From Euglena gracilis (lineage: Eukaryota > Euglenida > Euglenophyceae > Euglenales), in the NCBI GenBank assembly GCA_039621445.1, contig CP154956.1, positions 71,794,914-71,858,913 on the forward strand: a DNA stretch of 64,000 nucleotides. Direction: 5' to 3'. Positions 30,749 through 55,943 of this stretch are shown in pieces. A model generated the notes under the pieces. It saw only the letters and a list, made by a program, of their open reading frames with translations. It was not told the DNA's origin and did not search any database. How positions within the stretch are numbered: position 1 is the stretch's first letter; the number at the start of each line of letters is the position of its first letter. The translations under genes and the position numbers were made by a program.

Positions 30749-32383
30749 GTATGTGAACTCACCCCCTGACCACCTAAATGGCAACAAGCTTCCGTGCCAA
30801 CAAGCTTCCGTGCCAAACGCATGGACAGTATGCAATCCAGTGCAAACATGTGGATGAAATGAGCAGATGAAATACAAGTCTGAAGAAGGTTTGCAATTTC
30901 AGCGAACAAAATGAACAGCTTGAGTTAAGTATGGATGTTATTTGCACCCCCCAAAGGCAGGCGACAGACAAATACGCCTGTTTCAAGCAGCGAAATGAGC
31001 CGCCAATGAGACGTGGTGAGTCAAATCCTCCCCACCCTCTTGGAGTTTCTCCCCGTGGCATTGCTTCTCCAAGGGGGCTCAACACCGACCCTGTGGGGCC
31101 CCCGCCCCGGGACCCCCCCCAAAACGCAATTTTTTCCTTCCAGCTCTTTGTGCCAATTCTCGGGCGACTTTGAGAAACGTTTGCCCAAAAAGTGCCCAAA
31201 ATGGCTTTGGGTCGATTTTTTGAGCAACAGTTTTTGGCCTGCTTCTCGGGTTAAGAAACTCATTCACTTTGGCTGCTGCTCTTTGGGTGTGGGAGACTCC
31301 CCCCCCTCCTGTGATCAGAGGGGCTTGACCCCCCCCATCGAACTCTGACTGAGGCCTATGCCCATCCCCTGGACCCAAGTCCCGCCGCTCGCTGGACCCA
31401 ACCCCTTCGTCTCCACACTGCGGCTCCCGATCGCCCTGGCGCCTCCCCGTCGGGGCAAACTTTGTCAGAAAATTGACCCCAAAGTTTTTTTTGTACAATT
31501 TGCAGTTTTTTGGACATTTTTGCAGTTTCGATTTGGAACCCGGTTTGACCCCGGCCCATTTCCAGCTGGGGGCACTCCATAGGGAGGGGAGGGGGGTCAA
31601 GCCAACAGTCTTTTTCCAGCCAGCCTGTTAGTTAGACCCCTGGGGGGGGGTCCTTAAGCAATGCAGTATTGCCCCCTCACAGACGGGGACCATCCAGCAG
31701 GGGACGCGCAACATGCACTGGTACCAGCTCGGCGTTGCGAAGGCCCTGTCTTGCCCATGGTCTTCCCAGGAGTCCTACTCCGTCCATCCGGACGGTGGGA
31801 AGTGTGTGGGCGTTCTCAGACTTTCCACCATTGCATTCATCGAGCGAAAACCCACTGGCAATGCTGCCTCATAAACACTGGTGAATGTTTGATTGATTGC
31901 TCCAGCTCACATCTTGATATTAAGGTGCTTCAAACACTTGGGCTGTCGCCTCTCCAATGGTGATTTTACACTTGATTTGGGTATTGGCGTTGGGACTCCG
32001 GGATGGCATCAATGAATTTCATTTTCCAGCTGGCTTCCCCATAGGATGGGGTCCCCCATCCTGTGGGGAAGCCAGCAGCCTTCTTTTTCCAGCCAGTCAA
32101 ACGCCCAGGCCCAGGCCAACTCCCAGGTGACATTGAGTTGCGCTTTGGCGGGGCAAGGATGTGAAAGCAACTCGCTTGTGTGTTGTAGGGCCATCTCCTT
32201 ATAAAGTGTTTTTGTAGCCGCAATGAAGATGCTCTGACCCACCTGTCAACCATTTGCAGATTTCCCTTGAGCATGGTTTCTCCTGCATCAGGGCGAACCA
32301 TTAGCAGGGCTGCCTGTTTTCCATTGGCTGCTTGCCCCTGGTCATATTCCACTTATGGCCAGTTTCCCCCCCCCCAGGACCCT

Positions 32384-32880
32384 GTCCTGGGGGGTCCTGG
32401 GGGGGGGGGTCCTGGGGGGGTCCTGGGGGGGGTGTCCGGGGGGGTCTTGGTGGCCGGCGTCGTAAACAAGGTAAGTCCCCGCCAGGCCACCTCCACGTAC
32501 ACAGACAAAAAGAGCCAGAGGCGAACAACAGCGCCAGGCCAGAAGAAGGGATAAAAGGCACCACAAAAAAAAACAACCACAGTGCACACAGGGGGTCCTG
32601 GGGGGGTCCTGTGGGGGTCCTGGGGGGGTCCTGGGGGGGTCCTGGGGGGGGCCCCGCAACTTTTTGGCAAAATTTCTGCAGCACAAGGTGAGGTTATTTT
32701 GAAGCCCGGGGGGGTCTGGGGGGGGGAGCGGGAGCCCCCCCCCCGGTAGCGGGCGCCGAAGGCGCCCGGAACTCCACGGTCAGTGGGTCATGTGGGTACC
32801 GCCCCCCGGTGGGTCCTGGGGGGGTCTCTGGGGGGGTCCTGGGGGGTCTTGGGGGGGGGCCTGGTGGGGTCCTGGGGGGG
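32384..32880. repeat. GGTCCTGGGGGG minisatellite in three blocks
   Basis: Tandem units of about 11-13 bp (GGTCCTGGGGGG) occur at about 32384-32450, 32589-32652 and 32805-32880. The first two blocks are separated by a dispersed repeat (32495-32595). Between blocks two and three lies a perfect hairpin GGGCGCC-GAA-GGCGCCC (32751-32767). Confidence 0.9.
32495..32595. repeat. Short dispersed repeat, copy 1 (inverted partner at 50454-50550)
   Basis: About 95 bp that match the reverse complement of 50454-50550 at roughly 90 percent, including 'gcgccaggccagaagaaggg' and 'ataaaaggca'. The two copies are 18 kb apart in two different introns or intergenic spacers. Confidence 0.88.
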
Positions 32881-35800
32881 GGAACTGGCCATGACTCTCA
32901 TATTCAGGGAAAATCACGAAGCAGATGTGAAGGGTTTTTTTTGTCGCCATCTTCAAATTTTTTTGCTAAAGAACACCAAACGTGGATTGGGGTGCTTTTG
33001 GGACACATTTATGGGGTTTCTGCATATTCACACCTTTTTTTTGCCTGTTAATTGTGTTTTTTCCCCTCCGAAGTGCAAGAAGGTTTTTTTGAAGGTTTTT
33101 TTGAAGGGTTTTTGTACCATGCAGTTTTCGACCTGCCCCGTCGCGCCTCCCGCGCTGGCGGCCGCCGCCGCAGGGACGGTGCGCCGCCCATCGCGGTGCA
33201 GGGCCGGGTGGTGCCCGACCTCCGCCACGTGCTGGAGGTGACGTGCCTGTCCCACTTCCTGCTGGTCCCCGACGTGCCCCCCAGGGAGTTGCGGAGGGCC
33301 GGCTGCCCGCCAGCTGGCCCCCAGCGGCACCGCCGTTTGGAATCCCCTGTGTCTCCCCCCCCCCCCCACCTCTTTTTTTTTTTTTTACCGGGGACCCAAT
33401 TTTCGATTGGGAAAATCGATCTGGACATTCCAATATATTTTTGATCTTTCCTGCACAATCCTAACCCTTCACCCGCTTTGGAGCAACCATTGGACAGCAA
33501 TTGAAATGAAGAATGTAAAAGAACCCATTTTTGAAAGTCCGAAGCCCTGCCCGTCCTGGTCAGCCTTTTTGATCATACAATTTGTCAAGCATTGAAGCAG
33601 TCCGAAATACTCTGTAAAATGATCAATATTCATTAACAATTGCAAAAGATTATGTCTGGAATTTCAGCAGAAATTCATTTTTATGTCAGTTTATGAGTGT
33701 GTTGTGTGATTGACGCCCCAAATTTTCTTCCTTAATGTTTTTGATTGACCTTTGATTGAAAACTAACCTATGTTTCGAGTTTTTTTGTTTGCATGGTCAT
33801 GGGTCTCCTCCAGCATTTCTCTGACACCAATTGTTGGGTGGGATGTCTGCCTGACCAACCAGGTTCTGTGTTGTGTGTGCTTTTTTCTTTCTTTTTCTTT
33901 GTTTGTGCTTTTGATTGTCTTTTGTGTTGCTGGCTCAATTCGGCGATTGCTGCAGTGCTGTAGCCAGGGCTTTGCTCAAGGACCCCCTCTCGGGCCCAGC
34001 CAGCCAGGAGCCTTTTTCCAGCCAGCTCCCCCCCAACGAGATTTGTTTATTTTGCAGCCGACCGAAAGGTGGCTGATTTTTTGGCTTTTGCCGGATGTAA
34101 AAATGGGCCATTTGGGCTGGCCACGGCAAAACTTTGGGTCAGAAAATCGATATTTTTTGCACACTTGGCACTTTTTTGGGCATTCTTGCAGTTTTGATTT
34201 TTTTGACACCTAGTTTCACCCAAAGGGGCAAATTCCAGCCCTGGGACCCCCACAGGGGGGGGGGTCAGCCAGCAGCCTTTTTCCTGCCAGCCCAAAATTT
34301 TCAGCCTCTGAGCTGGGGGTTCCTGAAGCGACCCCCTGTCTGGAGTACAGGAGTCTTTGCGCCAATAAAGTACAAGTATCTTGTGCCCAAAAATCAAGTA
34401 TTTTGGTTGTGAAGTATTTTGTGTCACAGTTTTCACCTCTCAGAGGATGCAAGTTACCCTATTTTGATCTCCATCTGATGTCAGTTGGTTGACGATAGCT
34501 GGACTGGGGGGCTACGCCAAATGAAAGCATACGGTATGTTGCATGTATTATGCATCACTTGATAAATATGGCAGAGCTTTTGTTTGTCTCAACCATAGAA
34601 CAGGATCCAACAACTGAACATGCAGCACGCCGATGAGCCTTCATGTTCAGCATTCCGAACACCAACTGAGAATTAAGAGGACATGTCATTGATATGCCCC
34701 AAACCCACCCGTCAGGCTGGCTAAAGGACAATGTGCATAGACCTAGACCTAGTCGTTTGTAGCGGACAGATATTGTTGAAAATCGCAATAAAGAGGCAAT
34801 TTTGTGTGCCAGCCCATTGCCCTCTCCCCTCTTTCCTCATTTTGTCACAACCAGACATCCAGGTTCTCCGTTTTGGAAGCGCTTTGAATATTTCCACCAA
34901 ATTTTACATTTTCGAAAGTTGCCCATTCCTGTGTGCTCTTGTGGGTCTGCAAAGTGTGGATTCATTTCATGTGCTGTGAGTAGATTTGTATGTCTCTGCC
35001 TGTGTGACATGGCAACCCCTCCGTATGTTGTCCTGCACTGTTTCTTGCTTCCACCGCACATTATCTTATTTTTGGGCCATCAGGGGATCTGCATGCTGGA
35101 GATCAACCTCTCCTGCAACTTCTTCAAGGGCAGCTTCGACGTCGATGGTCTGTTTCTCTGTTTTTGCGCTGTTGGTGTTTGAGATTGGAATGGCCTATTG
35201 GTGTGTTTCTTACCCACTGGGTATGGGATTGTATTTCATCTTTGCTCTCTTCTACAGCGTATTTCCAATTCATGACCGATTATTTCAGGTTCCTTGACAC
35301 TTTCCGGTGTGCTACTGACACTCTGTTCAGCATTTTTGTTGCTGACGTTTCCAAATTGGTAGCAATTTTTGTGGGATTTGCCATGTTTGTTTTATTTTAT
35401 TATGTTATTTTATTTATCATTCAATTTTTCTCAATTGAAGAGGGTATTTTTTCAATTGACGAAACCGCTACCAACCCAAATTTTTAGCGGGTGCCCTGTT
35501 CCACAAAGCCCCAGAGGGGAACTCCACACATGGAATATTGGATGGACGAATTCACTTTGACAGGATCAGGCCAGGCCAGAGGCCCGATTATGGGTTTCGG
35601 TGCGAAGAGATGGGATTTTTTTTTGGGAAATGGCCCTGGACTTCCCGATTTTTGGGGGTGTCCCCCCCCCCCCAGGGGGTCTTGCACCGGGCTGGGTTGG
35701 TGGGGGGGACCCACTCCCCCAATTCTTAAATTACCTCGTGAAAGTCTTAATTTACCTTTTTTTGGTGAACCCTCCATTTCTTCCAAGGGATTTTGTTGTA

Positions 35801-37441
35801 TGAGACCTCCAAACACATACTGCTTTCCACAGTTCAAATAAGACATTTTTTTTCCTGTAGCCCAGATTCCCAAATTCTTGCCATCCCCGACATTTCGTTG
35901 TCCCCCCCTTCCCTGGTGTGGGGTGGGGTGTGGGGTGGGGTGGGGTGGGATGGGACTCCAGTTTCATTTGTCTGGGTTGTCTCATCTCCTGCTTGCTGTC
36001 ATCTTCGCCGCACAGCTCTGCCGCCCCGCAGGTTGGCGAAGCACCAGAAGGCATCGTAGGCCGCCATTCATGCTGGCTGCCTGCCTTACCTCCCCCCCCC
36101 CCTGCCCCCCCCCCCCGCCGTCTACCTCATCCATCCCATCGATACACCCCGGGGAACAGTTTCTGCCCTTTTGACTGACCCCGGCCCGGTGGTCCCCACC
36201 CCCTGCCTCCCCCTCGCTGCCTACATTGCGACCCCGGCGGACGTTGTTGTTGGATGGCCCCGGGCCAGCAAGGCAAAGGCAATGGTGCACGTGTCGGGGT
36301 GCTCGTGCCAAACTCCCCCAGAAGTGGAAACCCAGACCCTGGAAGGTCCCATGGAGTCTGGGTCTTGTATGGAGTTCCAGGTGCCTTGCCAGAGATGGGA
36401 GGGGGCGGTCCCAACAGGGAGGATTGCAACCTGTGGTGTGGTCAGACACTGCAGATGGGTGTGTGGTGAGCAGGGCTGGTGTGACGGGCGTGGCAAAAGC
36501 TTGGTGGCGCAGTACCGCAGACCTGCCCACCCTTCCCACCCATCCGGCCACCCCTTTCCTGAAGAAAAAAAAAGGACAATGAACATCCGAAGTGGGTGGA
36601 GTGGTCCGCACAGCTGCCATGCGGACGTTGTTGTGCCCCTCCTCTCCCCGTGTGTGCGTCGGGGGAGGGGGGGGGGTCCTCTCTCTGCCGCGCCTCGCAG
36701 ATGCCCGCCCTCCGTGGTGCCACTGCGGCCGCTGCCTCCTCCCGGCAGCTGCAGATGCGGGCGGCGTTCGATGCGCTCTTCCCCACCCAGGGGGCTCTGT
36801 GCTGCTTCTTGTTGGGGCCTTCTTTTGGGCCACCTTCCACGTTCCTCGGGGACGGTTGGGATTTTGTTTCGTACAATATTTGCCTTTGCAAATGCCATCC
36901 AGAACGATCATGCTGCTTTAATGGCGAAGGGGTCTTCACATACAGTCCCCCATGTCATATCACCGGTGACAACTGGACCGGAAGACCAAGCTGGGACACA
37001 TCGCAACCGAAGTCTGCGCCGTTAAGTCTGCCAGGGCCTTCTTTGCCACCCATCTTTGCCGGTAGTATGGGGCTCCCCTCCCGTCCCCCTCCCCGGGTCC
37101 TCCTGGTCTGCCCCCTCCCCCAACAGACCCCCCGCCCCCGACCCGGAGGACAAACCTGGACGCTGTACCAGGTCTCACTCAGGGCCGGCCCTCGCCCTTC
37201 CAGGCAGCCCGATCGAGGGGCCTCTGCGGGGGCGGCCGGCCCTGGCGGCGGGGCGGCCCCTCCCCCTCCCCCTTCACGCCCCCGGCCGGCCCCGCGGCGG
37301 CCGCCCCACGGCGGCGGGCGGCGCGCGCGCCGCCGCGGCCCCGCGCCCAAGTGATGGGCGAGCTGTTCTCACAGCTGGAGCGCCGCGGCTCCCTCCCGGA
37401 GCCAGGGGCCCGCTCCGTGGGCCGCCCCTGATGGCCCCTCG

Positions 37442-37485
37442 GCCGAAAAAAAAAAAAAAAAAAAAATTTTAAAAAAAAAAAAAAA

Positions 37486-37523
<38 letters not shown>

Positions 37524-37555
37524 GTTTCCGGAAAAAAAAAAAACAAAAAAAAAAC
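37442..37555. repeat. Interrupted poly-A tract, about 110 bp
   Basis: A runs broken by TTTT, T, CGTTTCCGG and C. It follows directly on the stop codon of an exon-like frame (stop at 37429-37431), which raises the possibility of a retroposed 3' end, but no source transcript is visible. Confidence 0.8.
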
Positions 37556-38415
37556 GTTTTGGGAATTAGGCACCAGGAGGTGTGGTTTAGGCCTTTTTTT
37601 TGAGAGCGCAGTCCGCCACGTGAAGGGCACCACCAACTCGGGACGTTTTTGCCTGGATGGGCTTGGGCGGGCCGCAGTTCTTCCATTCCCCGGCAAACCG
37701 TTGCGGCTAGTGCCATTGTCCTTGCCCTGCGGCTCTGCCGTGGCAAACAGTGGGCCCCTGCCCCCGGCCCATCCTCCTGCCCATGTTCCCCCTACCGTTC
37801 CCCGCCTCCCCCCGCGGTGTTTCTCCCACGCCCACACCGCCTCCCGGGCCACCGTCCCTCGCCCCCAGGGGGCTGTTTTGGGGACGTGGATGTTGATATT
37901 TTGCCTCTCGTGGACTACACATTATATCATAGTTGCATATTTGGTGAAATTCACTCGCGACCCTGTCCCCTGAAGTTTCTCCCGAGTTTCGACTGGAATC
38001 CAGTGAAGTGTACTTCCCCATCGGTCCATGTGCGCCACCCCCTGCCCATGACCTTACCCTCCTCAGTTCCACCCACTTCCTCCTCCTCCGTGTCCTCCCC
38101 ATCCCCGGCCCCAGCCCCTGCCTCCCCCATCGCCTTCGCTACCTCGGAAGTCGCTGACCCCACCCCGTTCCTCTCCCAGTGCCATTCATCCTTACGTCAC
38201 ATGAGGGAGGGAAGATATCGTGCTGGTACGCTGTGAGTGTGAGTACGTGACAGTTCTTGTGGCACAGGCCACCTTTGGTGTTCTTGCATCTTTGTTGAGT
38301 GTGGTTCATTAGGACGGCCATTTGCGGCTCGTTTGTGTGCACCCCAAAAAGGGAATCTGGAACCACACTAAATCAACGTCTGGATGCCAAATGGTATTAA
38401 TTGCGGGCATCGCAG

Positions 38416-51977
<13,562 letters not shown>

Positions 51978-52311
51978 AAACGCCCTCCCCGTGGCCTCTG
52001 CCTGACCTCAGACCACGCTGTTCAGGTTTACTGTTAACGCTCCTGACCTTCCCCTTGTTTGTGAAATTGTTTAATATACTCCTCCCGTTTGTTGATAGCG
52101 TTGACTGCCGCTTCACCTCCCTCCATTGTACCAGAAAGAGGTGAGCCCATTTGATCTCAATGCCCAGTCAGTATGCTTGCAAAAAGAAATTCTTCTGCTC
52201 ACCACTCTGGAGGATCTCGTTGTTGGATGACATACCATAGGGATTAGTGCCCATGTTTTGCCTATCCGGTTGATGTTGTTGGTTGACATCCCATGGGGAA
52301 TCATCTTCGGG

Positions 52312-52383
52312 ATATTGAATTGATCTTGACTACTTTTCTCGGTTCTTCTTCGTTTGTGAACTCTGTCCCTTTCTTCTGGGTGT
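52312..52383. repeat. 72-bp direct repeat, left copy (partner 55872-55943)
   Basis: 'atattgaattgatcttga' through 'ttctcggttcttcttcgt' to 'tttcttctgggtgt', about 90 percent identical to 55872-55943. The pair brackets the DIRS-like remnant and the inverted-repeat elements. Confidence 0.88.
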
Positions 52384-52405
52384 ATCAATTGCAAGGCAAT
52401 CTTCA

Positions 52406-52490
52406 ATTTTAATTTGACTTCAATGAACAATGCAGTGGAGAAGAAATTGGAGTTTCACAGTCGACGTCAATTACCTGGAGCAGCAGTCGC
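52406..52490. repeat. Inverted repeat, left arm (partner 54190-54279)
   Basis: On the + strand an ATG at 52424 begins MNNAVEKKLEF. The right arm on the - strand begins MSNAVEKKLEF from about 54263. Nucleotide match is high over about 45 bp and then gapped up to about 85 bp. Confidence 0.85.
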
Positions 52491-53027
52491 CGCAGCAGCT
52501 GAAGAACCTGGAGGTGCGGACACAACGTGGCGAACCGTCCATGCAGTGGTCGGGGGAATCGCACCTTGTGACTGAACAAAATTGTGCTGGCCGAAGCTTG
52601 AAAAAAGACGGGGTTGGGAAGGCCTTCTTTCCACTGGCCAGCCCATGTTTTTTTCCAAATCTTCCAAATATTGCTGAGGGTGTTGGCGGGGACCCAGGGG
52701 TGCAATGCCCAACGCCCCAGCCCAGCCCCCCCCCCAAAATCATCTTATCCAGGAAATAAATTCCATGCGGGAAAAATGGGGAGACACCCCCCTCCATCAA
52801 AGGTTGCAAAAAAAGCATAAAATGGTGGACAAAAAATGCCCCCCCCCCCCAACAACATGTCAACTCATCAGGGATGGCATTCAACCCCACCAAAATTGTC
52901 CACCCACCCAAAACCCAGAGCAAATTTGAACCTACACCGAGCAGAAAAAGTACTGCAGGATTACGAAAAATCTGTATCCGTAAAGGGGGTGAGGGATTTA
53001 ACCACCCAGCACCTGATCCCCTAGTTT

Positions 53028-54230
53028 TTGATTTCAAAGCCAGAGGTGGGGCAGACAAAGTGGAGAAGAATAAGCGATTGCTGGGAATTAAATCAAAGGT
53101 TCCAAGTGAAACCTTTCAAGCTGGATCACATCCAGCACATTTTTCCAGTGTTGGAAAAAGGCCACTGGGCAACAAAAATAGACCTAAAGGATGCTTACTT
53201 CCACATCCCAGTGAGCCAGGCCCTAAGGCCATTTCTAAGACATCAGGTGGGGGGGCAGACCTGGGAATTCCAGGCAGGCTGTTTTGGCCTGAATGTAATG
53301 CCCCAAATATTCATGTCAGCAATGAAAACAGTCGAAAAGCTGTGGAGAAAAAAGGGCATCCAAGTTTTTATTCACCTGGACGACATTTTACTGGTGGCCC
53401 CAACACAAAAACACCTTACAAAATCACCTGAACACAGTGGTCAGGGATTTAATCAAATCAGGCTTCAAAATCAATGTAAAAAAAATCCACCCTGCAGCCC
53501 ACCCAAGTGGTAACCCATCTGGGTTTTCAACTAAAACTTCCAAGAAGGAAAGTTTCAGGTGCCCCCCAAGGAAATAAAAACAGTAAAAAAAGGAGCTGAG
53601 AAAAATGGTGATAAAAAGATTACATGTCAAAAAATGCAGCTAGCTGCCATTTTGGGCGAAATCAGACGCGACCTAATGGCCCAGGCCCTGTCTAAGGGCC
53701 TTTACGGATGCCCTAGCAATTATTTGGTAGAAAATTCCACAGCCCCTTGGGACTCAAAACACCCCATTTCCCAAAGAATCAAAGACCAACTAAGAGAAAT
53801 AAAAGTTCCACTTGACACCTGGGGGGGGCAGACCCTTCCCCCAAATTGCAACGAGGGAGTTGCACTCAGACAGCAGCACCCATGCCTGGGGGGGCTGGAC
53901 ATTCGAACAGGCAAAATTGTGCAAGAATTTTGGAGGGAAAACTCCATTTTGCACATGAATGTCAAAAAAATTAACTGCAGCAATAAGCTAAGTTCAAAGC
54001 CTCAGCCAGCCAGGGGAAACTGTGTCCCTGTAAGTGGACAATCAAGTAATTTACTGTTACTTCAAAAAAGGGGGGGGCAGAAAGGACCCCTTCAATTTCA
54101 TGATAAGGCCCTTTTTTCAAATGGTGCATGGAACACAACATAAACCTGCAAGTAAAGTGGGTCCCTTGAAAGGAATGCCTTGTTTGGTTTGCCATGCTGC
54201 GGCCACTGCTCCAGGACGTCCGCGGCCATA
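53028..54230 (+). pseudogene. Frameshifted DIRS-like reverse transcriptase and RNase H
   Basis: The frame at 53028-53410 has RT landmarks in order: TKWRRISDCWELNQ, KIDLKDAYFHIPVS, CFGLNVMPQIFMSAM, and LWRKKGIQVFIHLDDILLVA. The KKGI-x-V-F-I-x-LDD context is typical of DIRS/Ngaro-type elements. After a shift near 53415 it continues LNTVVRDLIKSGFKINVKK, then THLGFQLKLPRRK, KITCQKMQLAAILGEIRRDL and an RNase H start (STHAWGGLDIRTGKIVQEFW). At least four frameshifts, mostly at A, C or G runs, break it, and no tyrosine recombinase is seen. The base composition is A-rich, unlike the nearby exons. Confidence 0.85.
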
Positions 54231-54279
54231 AAACTCCAATTTCTTCTCAACTGCATTGCTCATTGAAGTCGACATTGAA
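54190..54279. repeat. Inverted repeat, right arm (partner 52406-52490)
   Basis: The reverse complement reads 'cttcaatgagcaatgcagtt' then 'gagaagaaattggag', matching the left arm. Together the arms enclose the DIRS-like remnant, as the inverted terminal repeats of DIRS elements would. Confidence 0.85.
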
Positions 54280-54444
54280 ATTTGATAATTGACTTTCGCA
54301 CTCCCCCCGAGGCAGACAGAGAGGGGAGGAAGGGACACCGACGGCGAAGCACAAACACCAAGCGAGGTCATTGTGTGCGGCGGACGGGTGAGCCCACGCC
54401 GGTAGGTAGCCGGCGGGTAGTACCAAGTCGAGTATTCGCTCGAG

Positions 54445-54499
54445 TAGCTTGTCCGGTAAGGTGCTGGGCTCACACGCGGGATTTCGTGGGTTCGAGACC
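54445..54499 (+). promoter_or_regulatory. Pol III-type A box and B box pair, tRNA-like (possible SINE head)
   Basis: TAGCTTGTCCGG at 54445-54456 fits the A box loosely, and GGTTCGAGACC at 54489-54499 is a perfect B box. The spacing is as in a tRNA gene. A D-arm and a T-arm can be folded, but the anticodon stem has mismatches and there is no acceptor stem, so this is tRNA-derived rather than a tRNA gene. The downstream GC-rich sequence to about 54700 could be the body of a SINE. Confidence 0.55.
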
Positions 54500-55303
54500 C
54501 AGTTCCCGCTGTGCGAGCCCTGATTGATCCCGCACGGGCAGAGGGCATACCGCGGGGATCGACCGGCGCGTGCAACTGCGCACAAGGACGAAGACACTGG
54601 TTGGCCGGAACTTGTGCGTGGTTCCCCGTTGAGGACGTTCCACGGCGAGTAGTAGGAGCTTCCACCCCGTGGCCGTCCAACGGCGGGTGGTGACAACCTA
54701 CATACAATCATGCCTTGTTTGCGGCTGTTTGAATGTGAATGTTCTTGGGTAGGTTAGGCTTTTCCCATTTAGTGCTGCGATTTTGCCGGAGTTGGCTGGC
54801 TCGTCGCTGCGGCATGGACGATTTCTAGGGGGAGACCCCTTCCTGGAGCGCCCCCCCGTTTTCTTTTCTGGGAGGGTAGGGTGGGCTCACTTGGTGTTTG
54901 TGCTTCGCTCTCGGTGTCACTTCCTCACCTCTCGGTCTGAATCGGGGGAGTTCGAGACACCTCGGGCTCCGCACTTCCCCCAAGTGAGGTCGACTGTGCC
55001 TTATTTTGCCAGAGTTGGCTGTTATTAATCGCCCTATGGCAGAAGGACTGGTGCAGTTTATTTCGGCGGCAGACCCTGGGGAGATACAATCGCTCTACAA
55101 TGGTATTTTCTTATCAAAGGGAGCTGCCGTTGCCCTTTTTTCAAAGGCAGTGTCACAGCTTCGTGGCGAAGGCTCTTGGGGTGTGAAGCCTGAAGCAGAA
55201 CCTGGGCGCAAATTTTTGTGAATTAGGACTGAGCGCGCGCGCTGACATCAGGCGCCTGGCACATTTTTATGTCTTTTTCACAGGCAACCCTCATGAGACA
55301 ATT

Positions 55304-55406
55304 GTGTAACCTGTCTGCCACTTCTGTTGGCGCAGGTTTTTTCCCCTTTCCCTTGCGCTTTGGGTACCAATTTTTCCTCTTCCTGGGCATGGCACCAACA
55401 CCAATG
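55304..55406. repeat. Inverted repeat, left arm (partner 55507-55609)
   Basis: About 100 bp, some 93 percent identical to the reverse complement of 55507-55609. On the - strand an ATG near 55390 begins MPRKRKNWYPKRKGKGKKP. Confidence 0.93.
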
Positions 55407-55506
55407 TGTCCCCCCCCCCCTGTCGAGGAGTTTGGCATCGAATTTACTGATATCTGTGGTGTAATTCTGCGATTGTTGCACGTTGCATTTCTCCATTTTC
55501 CCCTGC

Positions 55507-55609
55507 CATTGGCGTTGGTGCCATGCCCGGGAAGAGAAAAAATTGGTACCCAAAGCGCAAGGGAAATGGGAAAAAACCTGCGCCAACAGAAGTGGCGGAC
55601 AGGTTACAG
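55507..55609. repeat. Inverted repeat, right arm (partner 55304-55406)
   Basis: The + strand carries the ATG of the small basic frame 55523-55771. The spacer between arms is about 100 bp. Confidence 0.93.
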
Positions 55610-55771
55610 GTACTCCACCAATTGACTACGACACGGTGCGCGGTGGCAGTTGAACAACTCAGCGGAGAAGCGATGGTGGCTGCCTCGACCAAGCCCTACA
55701 ACGAAGCGTGGCTCTTCTCGCTCGCCCTCGCGTGCGAGGTCGAGATGGGGTCGTCGTTTGAGCTGTCCTAA
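55523..55771 (+). CDS. Small basic protein frame starting in an inverted repeat (82 codons)
   Basis: ATG at 55523, stop at 55769-55771. The first 28 residues (MPGKRKNWYPKRKGNGKK then PAPTEVADRLQ) are strongly basic, like a nuclear localisation or nucleic-acid-binding tail, and are nearly repeated in the opposite arm on the - strand. The remainder (VEQLSGEAMVAASTKPYNEA) is unique. I recognise no family. It may be a mobile-element ORF or a remnant. Confidence 0.4.
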   Translation: MPGKRKNWYPKRKGNGKKPAPTEVADRLQVLHQLTTTRCAVAVEQLSGEAMVAASTKPYNEAWLFSLALACEVEMGSSFELS

Positions 55772-55871
55772 AAGCAGGCCTCAGTGGTCTTCAAGCTTTG
55801 AACTCACTTGGGGGAATTGCGGAGCCCGAGATGTCTTCAAATGATATTCGTCTGGTTCGTGTTCTTTGGCA

Positions 55872-55943
55872 TATTGAATTGATCTTGAATTCTTTTCTCG
55901 GTTCTTCTTCGTTCGTGAACTGTTTTCCTTTCTTCTGGGTGTC
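55872..55943. repeat. 72-bp direct repeat, right copy (partner 52312-52383)
   Basis: See left copy. The sequence after it differs from that after 52383, so the copies are not simple long terminal repeats. Confidence 0.88.

Larger units (their letters stand above)
30749..38415 (+). other. 7.7-kb stretch with scattered exon-like segments and repeats
   Basis: Candidate exons of unknown genes, all +: 31683-31800 (frame reading GTIQQGTRNMHWYQLGVAKA), 33119-33238 (GC-rich, APPIAVQGRVVPDLRHVLE before a GTGACG donor), 35081-35147 (GICMLEINLSCNFFKGSFDV, donor gtctgt) and 35259-35289 (YFQFMTDYF, donor gttcct), and 37340-37431 (MGELFSQLERRGSLPEPG to a stop). The last two pairs could belong to the helicase-like gene or to another one. 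The rest is G-run DNA, a minisatellite (32384-32880), dispersed repeats built around 'ccagccagcag' words, and a poly-A tract. Confidence 0.4.

Noticed and set aside
37056-37472. Pro/Arg/Ala-rich frames of more than 100 codons
   Set aside because: Several frames are open because of very high GC; only the short MGELFSQLERRG segment looks protein-like, and it has no recognised homolog.
37429-37555. Processed retrocopy signalled by the poly-A tract
   Set aside because: The A tract is interrupted by T and C blocks, and no intron-less gene copy or TSD can be seen.
52424-52580. Possible prefoldin-like exon (frame reading VDVNYLEQQSPQQLKNLE)
   Set aside because: The same nucleotides form an inverted-repeat arm whose partner at 54.2 kb preserves a different frame (NAVEKKLEF), so element origin is the better explanation.
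54420-54520. Functional tRNA gene (Val-like anticodon CAC)
   Set aside because: The anticodon stem has mismatches and no acceptor stem forms, so only the internal promoter boxes are supported.
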